Of a DNA stretch of 64,000 bases, positions 1 to 11,199 are shown piece after piece. Position 1 is the first letter of the stretch. The number at the start of each line of letters is the position of its first letter. The DNA lies in contig JADLZK010006454.1 in the NCBI GenBank assembly GCA_015847255.1, positions 1-64,000 of the forward strand. Reading direction: 5' to 3'. The notes under the pieces were generated by a model. The model saw nothing but the letters and a program-made list of their open reading frames with translations. It was not told the origin of the DNA and ran no database searches. The stretch is from Hyparrhenia diplandra. Lineage: Eukaryota; Streptophyta; Magnoliopsida; Poales; Poaceae. Made by a program: the position numbers and the translations under genes.

Positions 1-559
1 TGCCCCATGTCAGTGTTGCATACTGACTTTGGAGTGGGTTGGGACAGATTGATTAATTGATTTTTAGGGTGGAGTTAGATTGAAGGGGAGTTAGATTTTA
101 GGAATTGTCTCGTAAGCTATGGGTTAAATTCCTCGTAGGAATTCTTGGAGCCTAATTGGTGGGAGCTCAAAAGATCTGAAACAACAGAAGCCAGACCTTG
201 ACCTGAATTGCATTTATATAGTATTAAATCGTCAAGGCCAAGGCATTTAGGGCACGGCAGCCATGAAGGATAGCTGTCATTCAATGAGTTATAGCCGGCT
301 ATTTAAAAACCTCATGTCTCCAATTTCAAATGAATGCATAGGCTGGCCGAAACATTTGATTCAAAGTCAGGATTCATTCTTACATTAAGAAGAAGAAGTA
401 TTTAAATTTCCCTTTTGAAAACTAAAACTTAAACTATGCTTAGATTAACAATACAGTAGACATTTACTTTTTTTTTGCGAGGATACAGTAGACATTACTT
501 AATAACTCAGATAATGAACCCCCCAGGCCACCAGCAAGTCAGCACTGAGCAGTTTACAT
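1..559. other. No recognisable gene
   Basis: AT-rich sequence with no open frame showing family resemblance. It lies downstream of the phosphatase remnant (minus strand) and may hold its 3' untranslated region. I see no TIR, LTR or RNA gene. Confidence 0.5.
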
Positions 560-561
560 CA

Positions 562-1660
562 CAAATTTGATTGAACAATGAACGCTACTAGAACAGTAAT
601 GTCGTCTGGCTTCCCTTTGCGCAATCGCCTTGACCATGTTTGCTTTGACCTCTCGTAAGCGACGCCGGCGATGATGTCCGCCATGTTCTTGGGCGAGAAG
701 CCCAACTTGGTGCCCATCTGCACGGCGAGCCCAGCTGCTCCTCAAGAATGTTGTCGAACAGCCCGTCCGTCCCGACCTTCACCACGACGTGACGTCCCCG
801 GCCCGCGAACTGCCCCGACTTGGCATCCGGCGACCCTGTCGGCGCTGGATCCGTCGCTGTTTACGGCCTTGGCGCTGAGCTGAAACGTGGGGTCCCTAGG
901 AGGCGAAGATATGTTGTTTCCGCCGGGCCGCGGTGCGCGCGAAGCGAAGCTTGGCTCGCGTGGTGCGATGACAGGTGCCGCTGCGGCGTCGACAGTGAAC
1001 AACGATCTTGCTGTCCCGAGCACGACGAAGCTCGCTGTCACCGATGTACGCCCAGTCCAGAGCGTTGCCGGCGGCGAGCGACAGGATCACCGCCGTCGAC
1101 GCCCCCGTCGCACCCGACGCGGCCGTCTCGTCGGGCCCGCTGCAGCAGCGAGCGGGGGACAGACGTGCGCGCCGGCTCCAGCCCCCGCGACCTGCGCGGA
1201 GGCGCTCTTCATGAGACCGCGGGAGAAGGCGGCAGCGGTCCACGCCGTAGTCGGCGTACGAGCGACGCCGTCCGCCACGCCGAGGACGCCGGCCTTGGCG
1301 TTCCCGAAGTGCGCGTCGTGGTCGCTTTAGCACGTAGCATGACGCCCAGTCGATCTCCGTCGGAGCAAGGTCATCGGCATCCGACCCGCACCATCCTCCG
1401 TCGTCGCCGGCGGCTGCAATAGGGAGGCGACGAAGTTGGCAACCTCGTCGTCTTCGCCGGGAGCTGGCGTGGGGACAATCGATTGCCGAGGCCCAACGCG
1501 ACGCGGAGTGCTTCAGGGACGCGCGCGTCAATCTCCTCGAGGGTTTGGAGAACCTGCGGTAACTTCTCCATCGTCTTGGCGCCATCGTCCGCGCCTTGGT
1601 CTTTACGGCATCGTCCACGCCTTGCGGTACTTTGATTGACAGCCACGTTGCCGTGTAATC
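562..1660 (-). pseudogene. Protein phosphatase 2C (PPM/PPTC7-like), frame-broken
   Basis: Reading the minus strand through several frame changes gives the ordered PP2C motifs of the plant PPTC7/BIPP2C-like group. A VADGVASYADYGVD segment (complement of about 1250-1285) matches the family's VADGVGGW block. It is followed by SRGLMKSAS, a GASTAVILSLA strand, AYIGDS near 1035-1055 (the family has VGDSG) and KVGTDGLFDN near 750-775, the metal-binding DGLFDN motif. The end resembles the usual MGTKLGFSPKNMADII helix. The frame changes at least three times, and the second Gly of VGDSG and flanking residues are altered. Length between motifs fits an intronless PP2C catalytic domain. If functional it would dephosphorylate Ser/Thr with Mn/Mg. 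It could be a real gene damaged only by sequencing indels, because neighbouring conserved genes show the same kind of break, but divergence looks higher here. Family call good; status uncertain. Confidence 0.7.
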
Positions 1661-3850
1661 GTGTATATATAAACTGATCGTCTCGGTCTCGATCTCCGCT
1701 CCAACTCTGTATGCGTATTCGTGTAAACCAGTACCGAGAATCAAGGAAAGCGGTGGTAGCTTATTGTTTCAACGATGCCTTTACTAGGCTTATTTACCTT
1801 ATTCAGGCCCATTTTTTGGATATGGATCTGCTGCAGTTTCTTTCTTTCTTTTTGGGGCTTGACTGGGCCGTAGTTGTAGACCAGCAATTTGAGTTGCCCA
1901 ATGTTTTCGCGCTTGACAGTGGGGCAAACCTCTTGCTGATAGAACATGCTGCCTCACCGTGGTTCAGTCTCTTAGTGCACTTCATCCTACATTTCTGGAA
2001 CACTGACATGTTGGAAGAGAGCACAATATATCTTCAACGCAGGTGTGCAGCAGGGTTGGGCGGCCGCGTCATGGCTTTGGTGAGCTCATTAAAACCCTAA
2101 TGATGCAAGTCGATCATTGGTAGCGCCAAGGCTTCACGCTCACTGCACCAGCACCATTGAATCTTCGGTTTGAGTCTTAGTTCAAGCAGGCCTATTTTGT
2201 ATATCACCAAATCAAATATACATAATCTGAATTCGGAGTTCCAGTCAGCTCAAATCATGCATGTCCTTTTGGGTTCTTGGTGGGTGTAAAAATATAGGTA
2301 AATTTTTGCATGAATTTCAGTCACAAGCGTTAGCTCTAGTAAAGTGACACACCGCATTTTACTTGGGTATATGTAGGAACGCGATCTTGTGAGAACAAGG
2401 TTAAATGTGAGCCTTGGGATGGGGTGGTGGGTGTTGAGGGACGGGTGTGATTATCAGCTCTAATAGGGTATAATGTGGTTCACCTAAGGTTGTTGCACCA
2501 AGCTGATCGATTTCACCTAAATATGAAGTACAGGTCTCATAAAAGAAAAAGAAGAAAAGATAGGGCAATAATAGTGGTGAAATATAATCCTTCACATAGA
2601 CACACTAAAATAACGCTATAAATGGAGATAGGGTGTGTCGTGTGTTTGTTCGAGGTTTCTATGACAGTGCCTGTACACAGTAGTAGCGACTAGCTGATGA
2701 ATATCCTATAGCCCATAGGACTGAGGGGAGGCATCGTGAACTAATGCTCCCTCTGACCGTGCTCCAAACGTCATCTTCATGTTTTGCTGAACATGTATTC
2801 AGCAACAACCTATCAGCTCGCTCTCCTCCATAGCATTCAGACACGCCACTAGATTTTCATATGGCAGAGGAACAACACAGCAATGCTACTGAAGAGCAGA
2901 AAACTGCAAATTTGGACTTGACAAGGCATTGTCGGTCTCTAGAGGAAGCCCGCGACAAGCAAGGTGACGAGTGAGCGAAACATGGGTCCATGACCAGCAA
3001 CACAGGAAGACGTGGCAGGACATGTTTCACTCTAATTCCTGATACGTCTTGGAGCATAAGAGTATCATGATTCATGAGCACTCAGGAAAGAGAGACAAAG
3101 ATATCAAAAAGAAAACAAAGGAAGCAGAGGCCGTGGAGTGGAGGATCAAGGTGGTGGCATGCATTATATCTACGTCAAATCAAGAAGTAATCGAGCAACA
3201 ACTAGCTAGAGTTGGTAAGGTGTAACCGCATCAAATTGACGGAATCAACGAGAAGTAGACATATTTGACTCTGAAGACCATTTAGAACAGTGGAGTGAGA
3301 AACAACAGCTGAAATTTCAGAAGGCTGTGTAGGTCTAAAATTCATCCAGGTCAAAAAAAAAAAAAAAAAAAAAAAAGTTGCCCCCAGTCCTACTTTTTTC
3401 CCCCGCAAAATATCTCAAAGAACAAGAATCCTCGTTTGTTGAAAACGGTAGGGATTACACAACGAATCGATGAAAAATGCAACAGAGATCCTGCCTCATG
3501 TATGTTCACCAAGAATAAATCAGCATGCACAAGTATGCAGGCACCAAAAATCTGGTATCTTGCCAGATGCCAAGATGAAAAACTAGAATGCTTTTGCATG
3601 TACAATAAAAGTTTGAGCAGACTAATTAACTCAGTTTCAACAAATGAAATATGATAAGCTAGATCGATCAGACACACATTAATCATGGTAATCACAGGAG
3701 GAACACCCAAGCAAGTGTATATAAAGGCATGTTTCGCCACATATTCATAAATCATAATGTTAAACCATATATTGTAACAAACGAAAGAAAGGAAAACAAA
3801 AATGGTTCAGTCTCATAAATGGCTCTCATACAGAGATAGTTAAAATAGGA
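1661..3850. other. Intergenic, no supported gene
   Basis: An open frame at 1711-2100 (+, 129 codons) has no recognisable motif or splice context. A pure A tract lies at about 3353-3376. The last few hundred bases probably include the 3' UTR of the ERF gene on the minus strand. I see nothing else to name. Confidence 0.5.
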
Positions 3851-4093
3851 ACAGGTCGATAAAGTAAAGAGTTTCAGAATGCAACTTTGCATCCGAGCTA
3901 GACACGAGCATATATGCTACCCCAAGGTGCCAAGCAGGTGCTTCCCAATCTCCCATAGTCTTTATTATTCCTAAAACATGAAACGAAAAAAATTAGTCCA
4001 GTGAAAAATGGCATGTAACTTTAGAGAAATCTGCAAACGCAAAGCTTACCCTAGTCCCTATGTACATACTCCTATGGCCAAGCTTCAAATTCC

Positions 4094-6292
4094 TCAGAAG
4101 AAATCGCCGACAATGGGCATGTCATCGGCTCCAGAGGTCCATGTTGCTACCAACATCCTGTGATCCATCAAGGTTCAGAAGGCTATCAACTGAATCACTT
4201 GCACCACCATCCAGAAGAAACCCTCATGTAGGAATCTAAATCTGTCGGCTCATCAGTGAAATCAACAGCATTGTTCTCCAGGACAGGAGGCACCAATGAG
4301 ATGTTTGAATTGCTGTTGACAAATGCAGACTCATCAACTTCAGGAATAGAGGAAATGGGAGCAAGGGATGTGATGTCTGGGTGTCTTGGTATCATTCTCC
4401 CAGCCCAAGTCTGAGCAGCCAAAGGAGTTGCTTCCCTGGTCAGAGTGCAGATTCATGATGGGATCCTCAACAGAAGCAGTAGAGTTCATTGCTGGAACAA
4501 ATGCCATACTGGCATGCTGAACAAATGGATTGTTGGAGGGATAGTTAACAGATTGAGAGAAGGAAGCATTTGTGTTGGCAAGGTTGGTCATGGCTGCTTT
4601 GACTACAGGCTTCTGTTCAACACTTGACTTGGGTGCTTTAGCAGAAGCTGAGCCAGAACGGGCGCTTCTGACCAACTGCTGGTGCATCAGGAAAGTTAAC
4701 CTTGGCCTTCTTGCCACGGATCCTGTGTTTCAGCATCATAAGCTCTTGCAGCTTCCTCAGGACTATTGAAAGTACCAAGCCAAACACGAACACCCTTCTG
4801 AGGATCTCTGATCTCAGCAGCCCACTTGCCCCAAGGGTATGGGGCGGATACCCCTGTATTGATTCTTTCTCTTCCTTTTGGCTGACTTTGCTACAGGGGC
4901 ATCATAATCAGCAGTAGTCATGGTGCTTGAGCCATCTGCAAACAGGAAAGCAGAAAACCTTAGTAACATTGCCTCTGTCAATCATATATGTGCATATTGA
5001 GTTACGAAATAACATCACAACCAAAATTAGCATTCTCCATGTTGAAGAAAGCACAGTTCAAAAAACACAAAAAATATGAAAGTCCGAGATTCTTTACAAC
5101 CTTTGTGCCATCAAATAAATCATCATTATGCAATCATATCTAAGAACTCCCACTATATATGATAATGCACATGAGAATCAATTTGCAGACAAGGGACCAG
5201 AAATCTGACCCTCCTAAACTACACATCCAGAGGCCTACAGTGACTTGGAATGTTCAACAGAAACCATTTGAACAATTAATCAGGCCTAGTGATGCTTCAC
5301 TGCTCAAATACTCACAACGAGATACAATCATACAAGGAACCATATGAAACAGCATATGCATGTGAATACATAATCATATGCCCAAGCTCAACCATAAATC
5401 ACGTAGATAGAGTAGTTTTAAAAGAGTCAACAATCCCCCCAACCCACACACACGCACCAACCCACAACCAAAAAGAAAAAAGGAAAAAAAAAAGCATAGG
5501 CTACAGACGTATCAAGTGATAAAACGAGTTCAGAACTATGGCATAATATGCATCTAATTAATGTAACTAATCATAGACGACCCCATCCGAGTGCACAAAC
5601 GGTGGAATGCCCCAGATCCAACACTCAAAGAACCGAGTTGTCTCCCCTCGACTCCCAGGTTGGGGAACCAAAACAGAGTAACAGACTATGCTACGCAACA
5701 TTTCAGAATTGTATAACACGAATGGAAACTAAAGCCACAGACCTCATCCCCAATCGGACACCATAAAATCATCCACCAACAAGTAGCAAAATCCCCTAAT
5801 AACAAGCCAAAATCTAATATCAGAACAGTAAACACCAACACCCTAGCTTTTTCTTTCTTCCTCCCCAATCCAACCACCCAGTCGCACCTCAAACACCCAC
5901 CTACTCCCTAAGCCCCAAAAATTTCTCAACCTGTCAACCGACCCTTAGATTCTAATCGTCTACATCAATCAAACGCAAAAACAAATATACAAGCATAGAA
6001 CATGAGCCGCTGAGCCAATACCTCCTGAGAAAGTCTTCTTGGCAGTGAAAGCGAAGGGCTTGATCTCGACGACGTCGTCGTCATCCCCTTCCCAGAGCTC
6101 CAAATCCGAATCGCCGGAGTCAGCCTCGAAGTGCTCGAAGTCGGCCTCGAAGTCCTCATCGTCCTCCGCCGCGAAGAAGCGCCTCCCGCCGCCGCTGCCC
6201 TTCTTGGACTTCTTCTTCTTCCAGATGTCCCGCTCCGTGGCCCGCCGCAGCTCCGGCTCGCGGAGGTCGTCGAGGATCGCGCCGCCGCACAT
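4094..6292 (-). CDS. Group VII ethylene response factor (AP2/ERF, RAP2.12/EREBP1-like)
   Basis: Nuclear transcription factor of ERF group VII, whose stability is set by the N-degron pathway in response to oxygen and NO. Exon 1 is 6022-6292 and starts with MCGGAI, the Met-Cys N-degron of the group. It continues with an acidic stretch (EDDEDFEADFEHFEAD) and VEIKPFAF. The donor is G|GTATTGG. Exon 2 is about 4094-4935, beginning at an AG acceptor with DGSSTMTTADYD. It has a basic KSAKRKRKNQYRGIR entry into the AP2 domain, AEIRDPQKGV, and then ARAYDAE and KKAKVNFPDAP. The C-terminus ends in an acidic motif (IVGDFF). Removing indels gives about 371 residues, normal for the group. At least six single-base frame breaks occur (near 4127, 4221, 4380, 4661, 4727 and 4834), two of them inside AP2. 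A 3' UTR intron (about 3971-4049) is plausible from GT/AG sites. I take the frame breaks as probable assembly errors; an old pseudogene is the alternative. Confidence 0.88.
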
Positions 6293-6416
6293 GGCTCAGT
6301 CGTCGTCGGGGAGCTCCGCCGCCGCGCGCCGGAGCGAGCAGTAAACAAATCGGTGGTGGCTTGCGAGAGCGAAATGGTGGACGAAAAAACTTTGGAGAGC
6401 GCGGACGGGTGTGGGC

Positions 6417-6426
6417 CCTATATATT
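6417..6426 (-). promoter_or_regulatory. Putative TATA box of the ERF-VII gene
   Basis: The minus strand reads CCAATATATAGGGCCC, centred about 130 bases upstream of the MCGGAI start codon. It lies in a GC-rich leader with no competing TATA nearby. Distance and orientation fit a core promoter; there is no expression evidence. Confidence 0.5.
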
Positions 6427-8022
6427 GGCTGGCCGCCACCGGCACAGCCTGCGCTGCGCAGGCGCGTACAGGTGCCGGGACCCGGAGGCCCGACGGGGCC
6501 CACACGTCAGTCGACGGAAACGGAAAAGCTACAGTAATAGTGTTACAGCTAGAGTAGGTAGGAGACGGCAAGGACCAGGACATTTGCATATTGCCCTCCG
6601 AGGTGTAGAGTTTTACATGGGTACACCTTAAATCTACTCTCAATCTAGGTCATTACTCATTAGACATGAATACTTTTGGTATGCAAGGCTTCAGCGTCAC
6701 ATTTGGAGTATTGGAATTTTAGGAGAAACAATCTCCATGATATTGTTTATTAATATATAGTATAGTATAATTATAACGGCGCCGTAGCTTTGGCGAACAA
6801 AACCACTATATAATTATGATGGCGCCGCAGGTTTGGCGAACAAAACCACTGTAAGTATGACGACGCCGCAGGTTTGGCGAACAAAACCAGCAGCGGACAC
6901 TTAATCAAGAAAACGGATGCCAGGCTTTACGGACAAAACTTCACGAGTTTTGGGCCAAAGGTGTGGGGAGCATACTGATAGCCTTGGCGCAATGTGTAGG
7001 CACATAGATGTCGAAACACGTGATGGGTCCCCTTACATTAGTCGGTAGCGTCGGTGGAAGTCACATGGTTAGATGTAGAAGAGTTACCGTAATAATGGTG
7101 TAGTAGCGGAAGACAACCTCCACAATATTGGTATAACATAATTGTGATCCATACGATGAAAAAAATAGGTGATTCATATATTGTGCCTATGCAAATAGAT
7201 CTAAACTATTAAATCTGACCCAAAGTTGTGTCTTCATGTGAAGGGTATATACATCAGCATTTTTTCTAATTAATCTTTAGACATGTGACTAGTAAACGTA
7301 ATTTTGACGGAGCCTCAAGTTTTGTGAACAAAACCAGTACCAAACATTTAATCAAGGAAATAGATATCGAGCATTACGTACAAAACTAAGCTAGTTTAAC
7401 ATGCCTATGGTATGATCATGAAACAAATGGTTGCCTTGGCACAATTTGTAGGCACATAAGTGCCGAACATAAGGTGGGAGGGGATCGGATCCGTAGAAAC
7501 GTCAAGTGGAAGTCACGAGGTTACAAGGCGAAGAGCTATAATAACAATGGTGCGATTGCCCGAAGATAGCAAGCACTAAAACATTTCCATACTAGACCCT
7601 CGTTAGATTATAGTTTTAAGGAGCTACACCTTTGAGTCTATTCTCAATTGAGGTTGTTAGACATTTGTACTTTTGGTATCCAAGGCTCCAAATTAAGTCA
7701 CATTTGGAATATTGGAATTTTAGGAAAAATAACCTCTACAATATTCATTCATATATGTAGTAGAGCATAATTGTAATCAGTACTAAGGTGTTTCATATAT
7801 TGCACATATGCAAATATGTTTAAACTGATAAATTCCATGCCAAAGATGTGTCATGGGGAAGGTACGTCTCCATTCTCTATAATTAAATGTTTGGCATATA
7901 AGAAAAGTACATGATTGCTTTAGATCATTCTTTGGTCATATGACTCTATTAAATGTAATTCGAAGGTGTCATGAGTTTGACAAACAAAACCAATAGTGAA
8001 TATTTAACCACAAAACAAATAG

Positions 8023-8303
8023 CGCCGCTATAGCGCCGCTATAGCGCGCCATTTGAAACACCGTGACGCTATTGTCAATTTCCACGCTATTGGCGCTATA
8101 GCACGATATTGCGCCGCTAAAGCGCTTATTTCCACGCTATTGGCGCTATATCGCGCTATTTTCACGCTTATTGGGCTATAGTGGCAGCAAATGGTGCTAC
8201 TCGCGATAGTTGCCGCTATTGCGCCGTTATAGCGGCGCTTATAGCTTAACGCTAATAGCGTGAATAGCGCCCGTAAAAGTCCGACGCTATTTTCCATAGC
8301 CCG
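8023..8303. repeat. GCGCTATAGCGGCGCTATAG-rich insert
   Basis: About 280 bases built from short degenerate, self-complementary words (agcgccgctatagcg, ggcgctata, cgctatt), including ttccacgctattggcgctata-like segments repeated about 55 bases apart. It interrupts one unit of the surrounding array between two similar stretches (gaatatttaaccacaaaac and ggatatttaatcaaaaaatg), suggesting an insertion with a long duplicated flank. No open frame or known TIR is recognised. It could be an unclassified MITE with many subterminal motifs. Confidence 0.5.
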
Positions 8304-10225
8304 CGATCAAAAAAAACATGGATATTTAATCAAAAAATGGACGCCGAAAGCATTATGAAGGAAAGTACATGCATGACTTTATCATGCCTAAGGCGGTAAC
8401 TAAGAAAGCGGTTGCCTTGGCACAATATGCAAGCATATACATGCCCTTGTGAATTTGGCAAACAAAACTAGTCGTAGACATTTAATCAAGAAAATGGACA
8501 CCGAACATTATGAAGGAAAGTACATGAGTTTATCATGCCCAAGGTATGGTGAGTTTATCATGCCTAATGTACGGTCACAAAACAAAAGGTTCCTTTGGCA
8601 CAATATGCAAGCATATACGTGCCAGAACACGCATGGTGGGGGCCAACAACAATCTATAGAAACGGCAAGTGAAAGTTATGGCGTTAGAAACGGAAGAGAT
8701 ATGGTAACAACGTTGTGGCGGCTAGAAGACAACAACATATTGCCCCTTGATGAATGTAGAGTTTTAAGCAAGTGCACCTTGAATCTACTCATGATCGAGG
8801 TTATTAAACATTTATACTTTGGTATCCAAGGCTCCAAAAGTCAGATTTGGAGTATTGGGATTATAGGAAAAACAACCTCTACAATATCTATTGACATACA
8901 ATATAGCATAATTGTAACCAGATACTATGAAAACAATAGGTGTTTCATATGTATATCTTGTTGCAATGCAAATACATTTAAATTGTTAAGTTCCACACCA
9001 AAGATCTGTTTTCACGCGGGGAAGGTACATCTCCATTCTCTCAAATTAATTGTTTGACATATAAGAAAACAATCGACGCTTTTGAGAAAATAAAAATAAT
9101 TAGCTCCCATGGTTCGATCCTTGGTCATATGACTGGTTTATAATTTCTATCGGTGTCCTAGGTTGGCAAATAAAACCATCAAATAGACATTTAATCGGGA
9201 AATAGATGTCATGCATTACACATAAAACCACACGAGTTTAGCATGCATAAGGTTAAGCCACAAAGAAAACGATGGCTTTGTCATAATGTGTTGGCACATA
9301 GGTGTGAACCACGTGGTGTGGTCCCACATCAGTCGGTAGAAGCGTCAAGTGAAAGCCATGGGGTAAGAGATGTAAGAGGTACGAGCCTATAATCGTGCGG
9401 TAGCCAGAAACAACAAGGACTAGGGCATTTGGGTAGTCACCCTCCGTGGTGTAGATTTTTATTAGTGTACACCATAATTTTGAATCTTTGTTATTGGACT
9501 TCTATACTTCATGTCATCCAAAGCTCCAAGATGATATGGGGAGTATGGAATTTAATTTTATGGAAAACAAGCTCTCCAATATATGGTTTCCTAATTCTAA
9601 CCAATACTATGAAAATTATTAAGTGTTTCATACATTGTGTCTATGCACACATACATTTAATTAAGCTTCTAAATTCCATGCCAAAATGTGTTTTTTATAG
9701 GGAGGATACATCTCATTATCTCTAATTAATTGTTTGGCATATCGAAAAAAAATACTCTACTTCTTCAGGTCCGTATTTGATCATATGATCGTGGCAAGCT
9801 ATAATTCTTGTAGCACCGTAGGTTTGTGAGAACAAAACCACAACTAACATTTAATCTACAAAGCGGGCAGCAAACACTATGGAAAACTATGCAATAGCAA
9901 GTGTAGCAAGCCAAAGGTAAGGTAACGAAGCAAATGGCAACCTTGGCACAATGTGCAGGCACATAGGTGTTGAAACATGCGGTGGGGTGCCTACGTCAGC
10001 CAGTAGATCGAGGTGTCAAGTGGAAGTCAAGGCATTATTATTAGAAATAAAAAGCTACAACAAGTGGACTAGGAAATTTGTATATTCTCCCTCCATAGAT
10101 TGTATTTTTGTTAAAATACACCTTAAATGTTTTCATTTATACTTTGGTATCCGAGCCTTGTGCTTTTGCAAATAGACCCAAATTGCTAAATTTCATGCCA
10201 AAAATATATTTTCATAGAAAATATA

Positions 10226-10242
10226 CTCTCTCTCTCTCTCTC
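10226..10242. repeat. (CT)n microsatellite
   Basis: A pure CT dinucleotide run of about eight units at the distal edge of the tandem array. Confidence 0.8.
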
Positions 10243-10440
10243 ATTAATTATTTGCCATATAAAAAACCCTGCTCCCTCCTTCCATCTATGATCATGCTAT
10301 TTGACTTTTTGACCTACAAGGAGAATGAAACGCTCCACTCCTGCGGCCCTGCCTATATCAATTAATGCTATGTTTGGTTGACTCTAGCAAAATCTAATTC
10401 TAAAGACAAACATTGTAACCACTGCATACTATTTCAACTA

Positions 10441-10650
10441 TGGTGCCGTTTGAATCCACCCAACTATTCAACTAATTATTATTAATTATGTTAGCTAGCC
10501 AAAATTAATCAACTAATAGCTAATTGTTAGCTAGGCGTGGTAGGTAAGATATTAATCGACTTATTAGTTATAGCAGATCCAGCAATTAGAACCTTAGCTA
10601 ATTTTCAACAGCTATAAATGTTATTAGTTGTATGGGATCAAACAAGCTAA
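10441..10650. mobile_element. hAT/Tourist-like MITE candidate
   Basis: The left end ggtgccgtttgaatcc and the complement of the right end (agcttgtttgatccc) form imperfect inverted termini of the GTTTGRATCC type common in grass MITEs. They flank about 200 bases of AT-rich filler with many gctaattgttagct-like words. A clean target duplication is not seen, so limits are approximate. Confidence 0.4.
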
Positions 10651-10877
10651 TCCCTAATTAAATCAATCATCTTCTAGCCACTGCAATAATAGCATACGAT
10701 ACTCTTATGAGAAGATTTAGCCAGCGTGTGGTCTTCTTCTAACAGCAAGAAATCGAATAAATTTGATGTACTAAGTGCTAGCAACATAATGAGCACGTAC
10801 TCCCCTTAGAATTGATTGATTTTTGATTCCTCCGAACTGGATTTCCTATCCACCCCAAAAAATTTTATAAAGTACTA

Positions 10878-11197
10878 CTCCCTCTATCGTTTTTTTGTAA
10901 AGGCGCATACCACAATATCTCGGATACCAAGGAAAAACATTAATTCTTCTTAAGCCGCGCGAGCTGTTGCATGGCTGCATGCAAACCGTGATATTTTTAG
11001 CAACGCACGCCGGTGAAAAGAAAATTACTTTTGCTAGAGTAAACAATAGCTTGCATGCAAACCTTTGGAATTCATGCATGCATACTATTAAATGTCGCAA
11101 AACACTCTGGCTCCACCACCTCGATTGGAATGAGGCGCCTAACAAAAAATCAAAAAGCCAAAAGTGCAGTACGCCCTACATTTCGTAATGGAGGGAG
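10878..11197. mobile_element. Stowaway-type MITE
   Basis: The left end CTCCCTCTATCG and right end ATGGAGGGAG are inverted termini, each flanked by TA (10876-10877 and 11198-11199). This is the target duplication of Tc1/mariner-derived Stowaway elements. The 320 bases inside lack a transposase frame. The element would be non-autonomous. Confidence 0.75.
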
Positions 11198-11199
11198 TA

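Larger units (their letters stand above)
6520..10260. repeat. Diverged tandem array, about five units of 650-1000 bp
   Basis: The same ordered segments recur. One reads like gtgtagagttttac...acacctt...aaggctccaa...ggagtattggaatttta and starts near 6597, 7600, 8745, 9440 and 10080. A second is tttggcgaacaaaaccA followed by acatttaatcaagaaaa, near 6785, 6830, 6868, 7318, 7970, 8452, 9155 and 9817. A third, ccttggcacaatgtgcagg followed by cacata, lies near 6980, 7432, 8412, 8597, 9275 and 9942. The last two units are about 650-700 bp apart; earlier ones are longer or contain an insert. Open frames inside (for example 8449-9057) shift between units and show no family motif, so I treat the unit as non-coding. 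The array begins about 100 bases beyond the ERF TATA box, so unit 1 forms the distal promoter of that gene. Confidence 0.75.

Noticed and set aside
1711..2100. 129-codon plus-strand open frame
   Set aside because: Hydrophobic text without family resemblance, and no splice or promoter context.
8449..9057. 202-codon open frame
   Set aside because: Falls within the tandem array; the frame is not kept in other units and shows no protein family signature.
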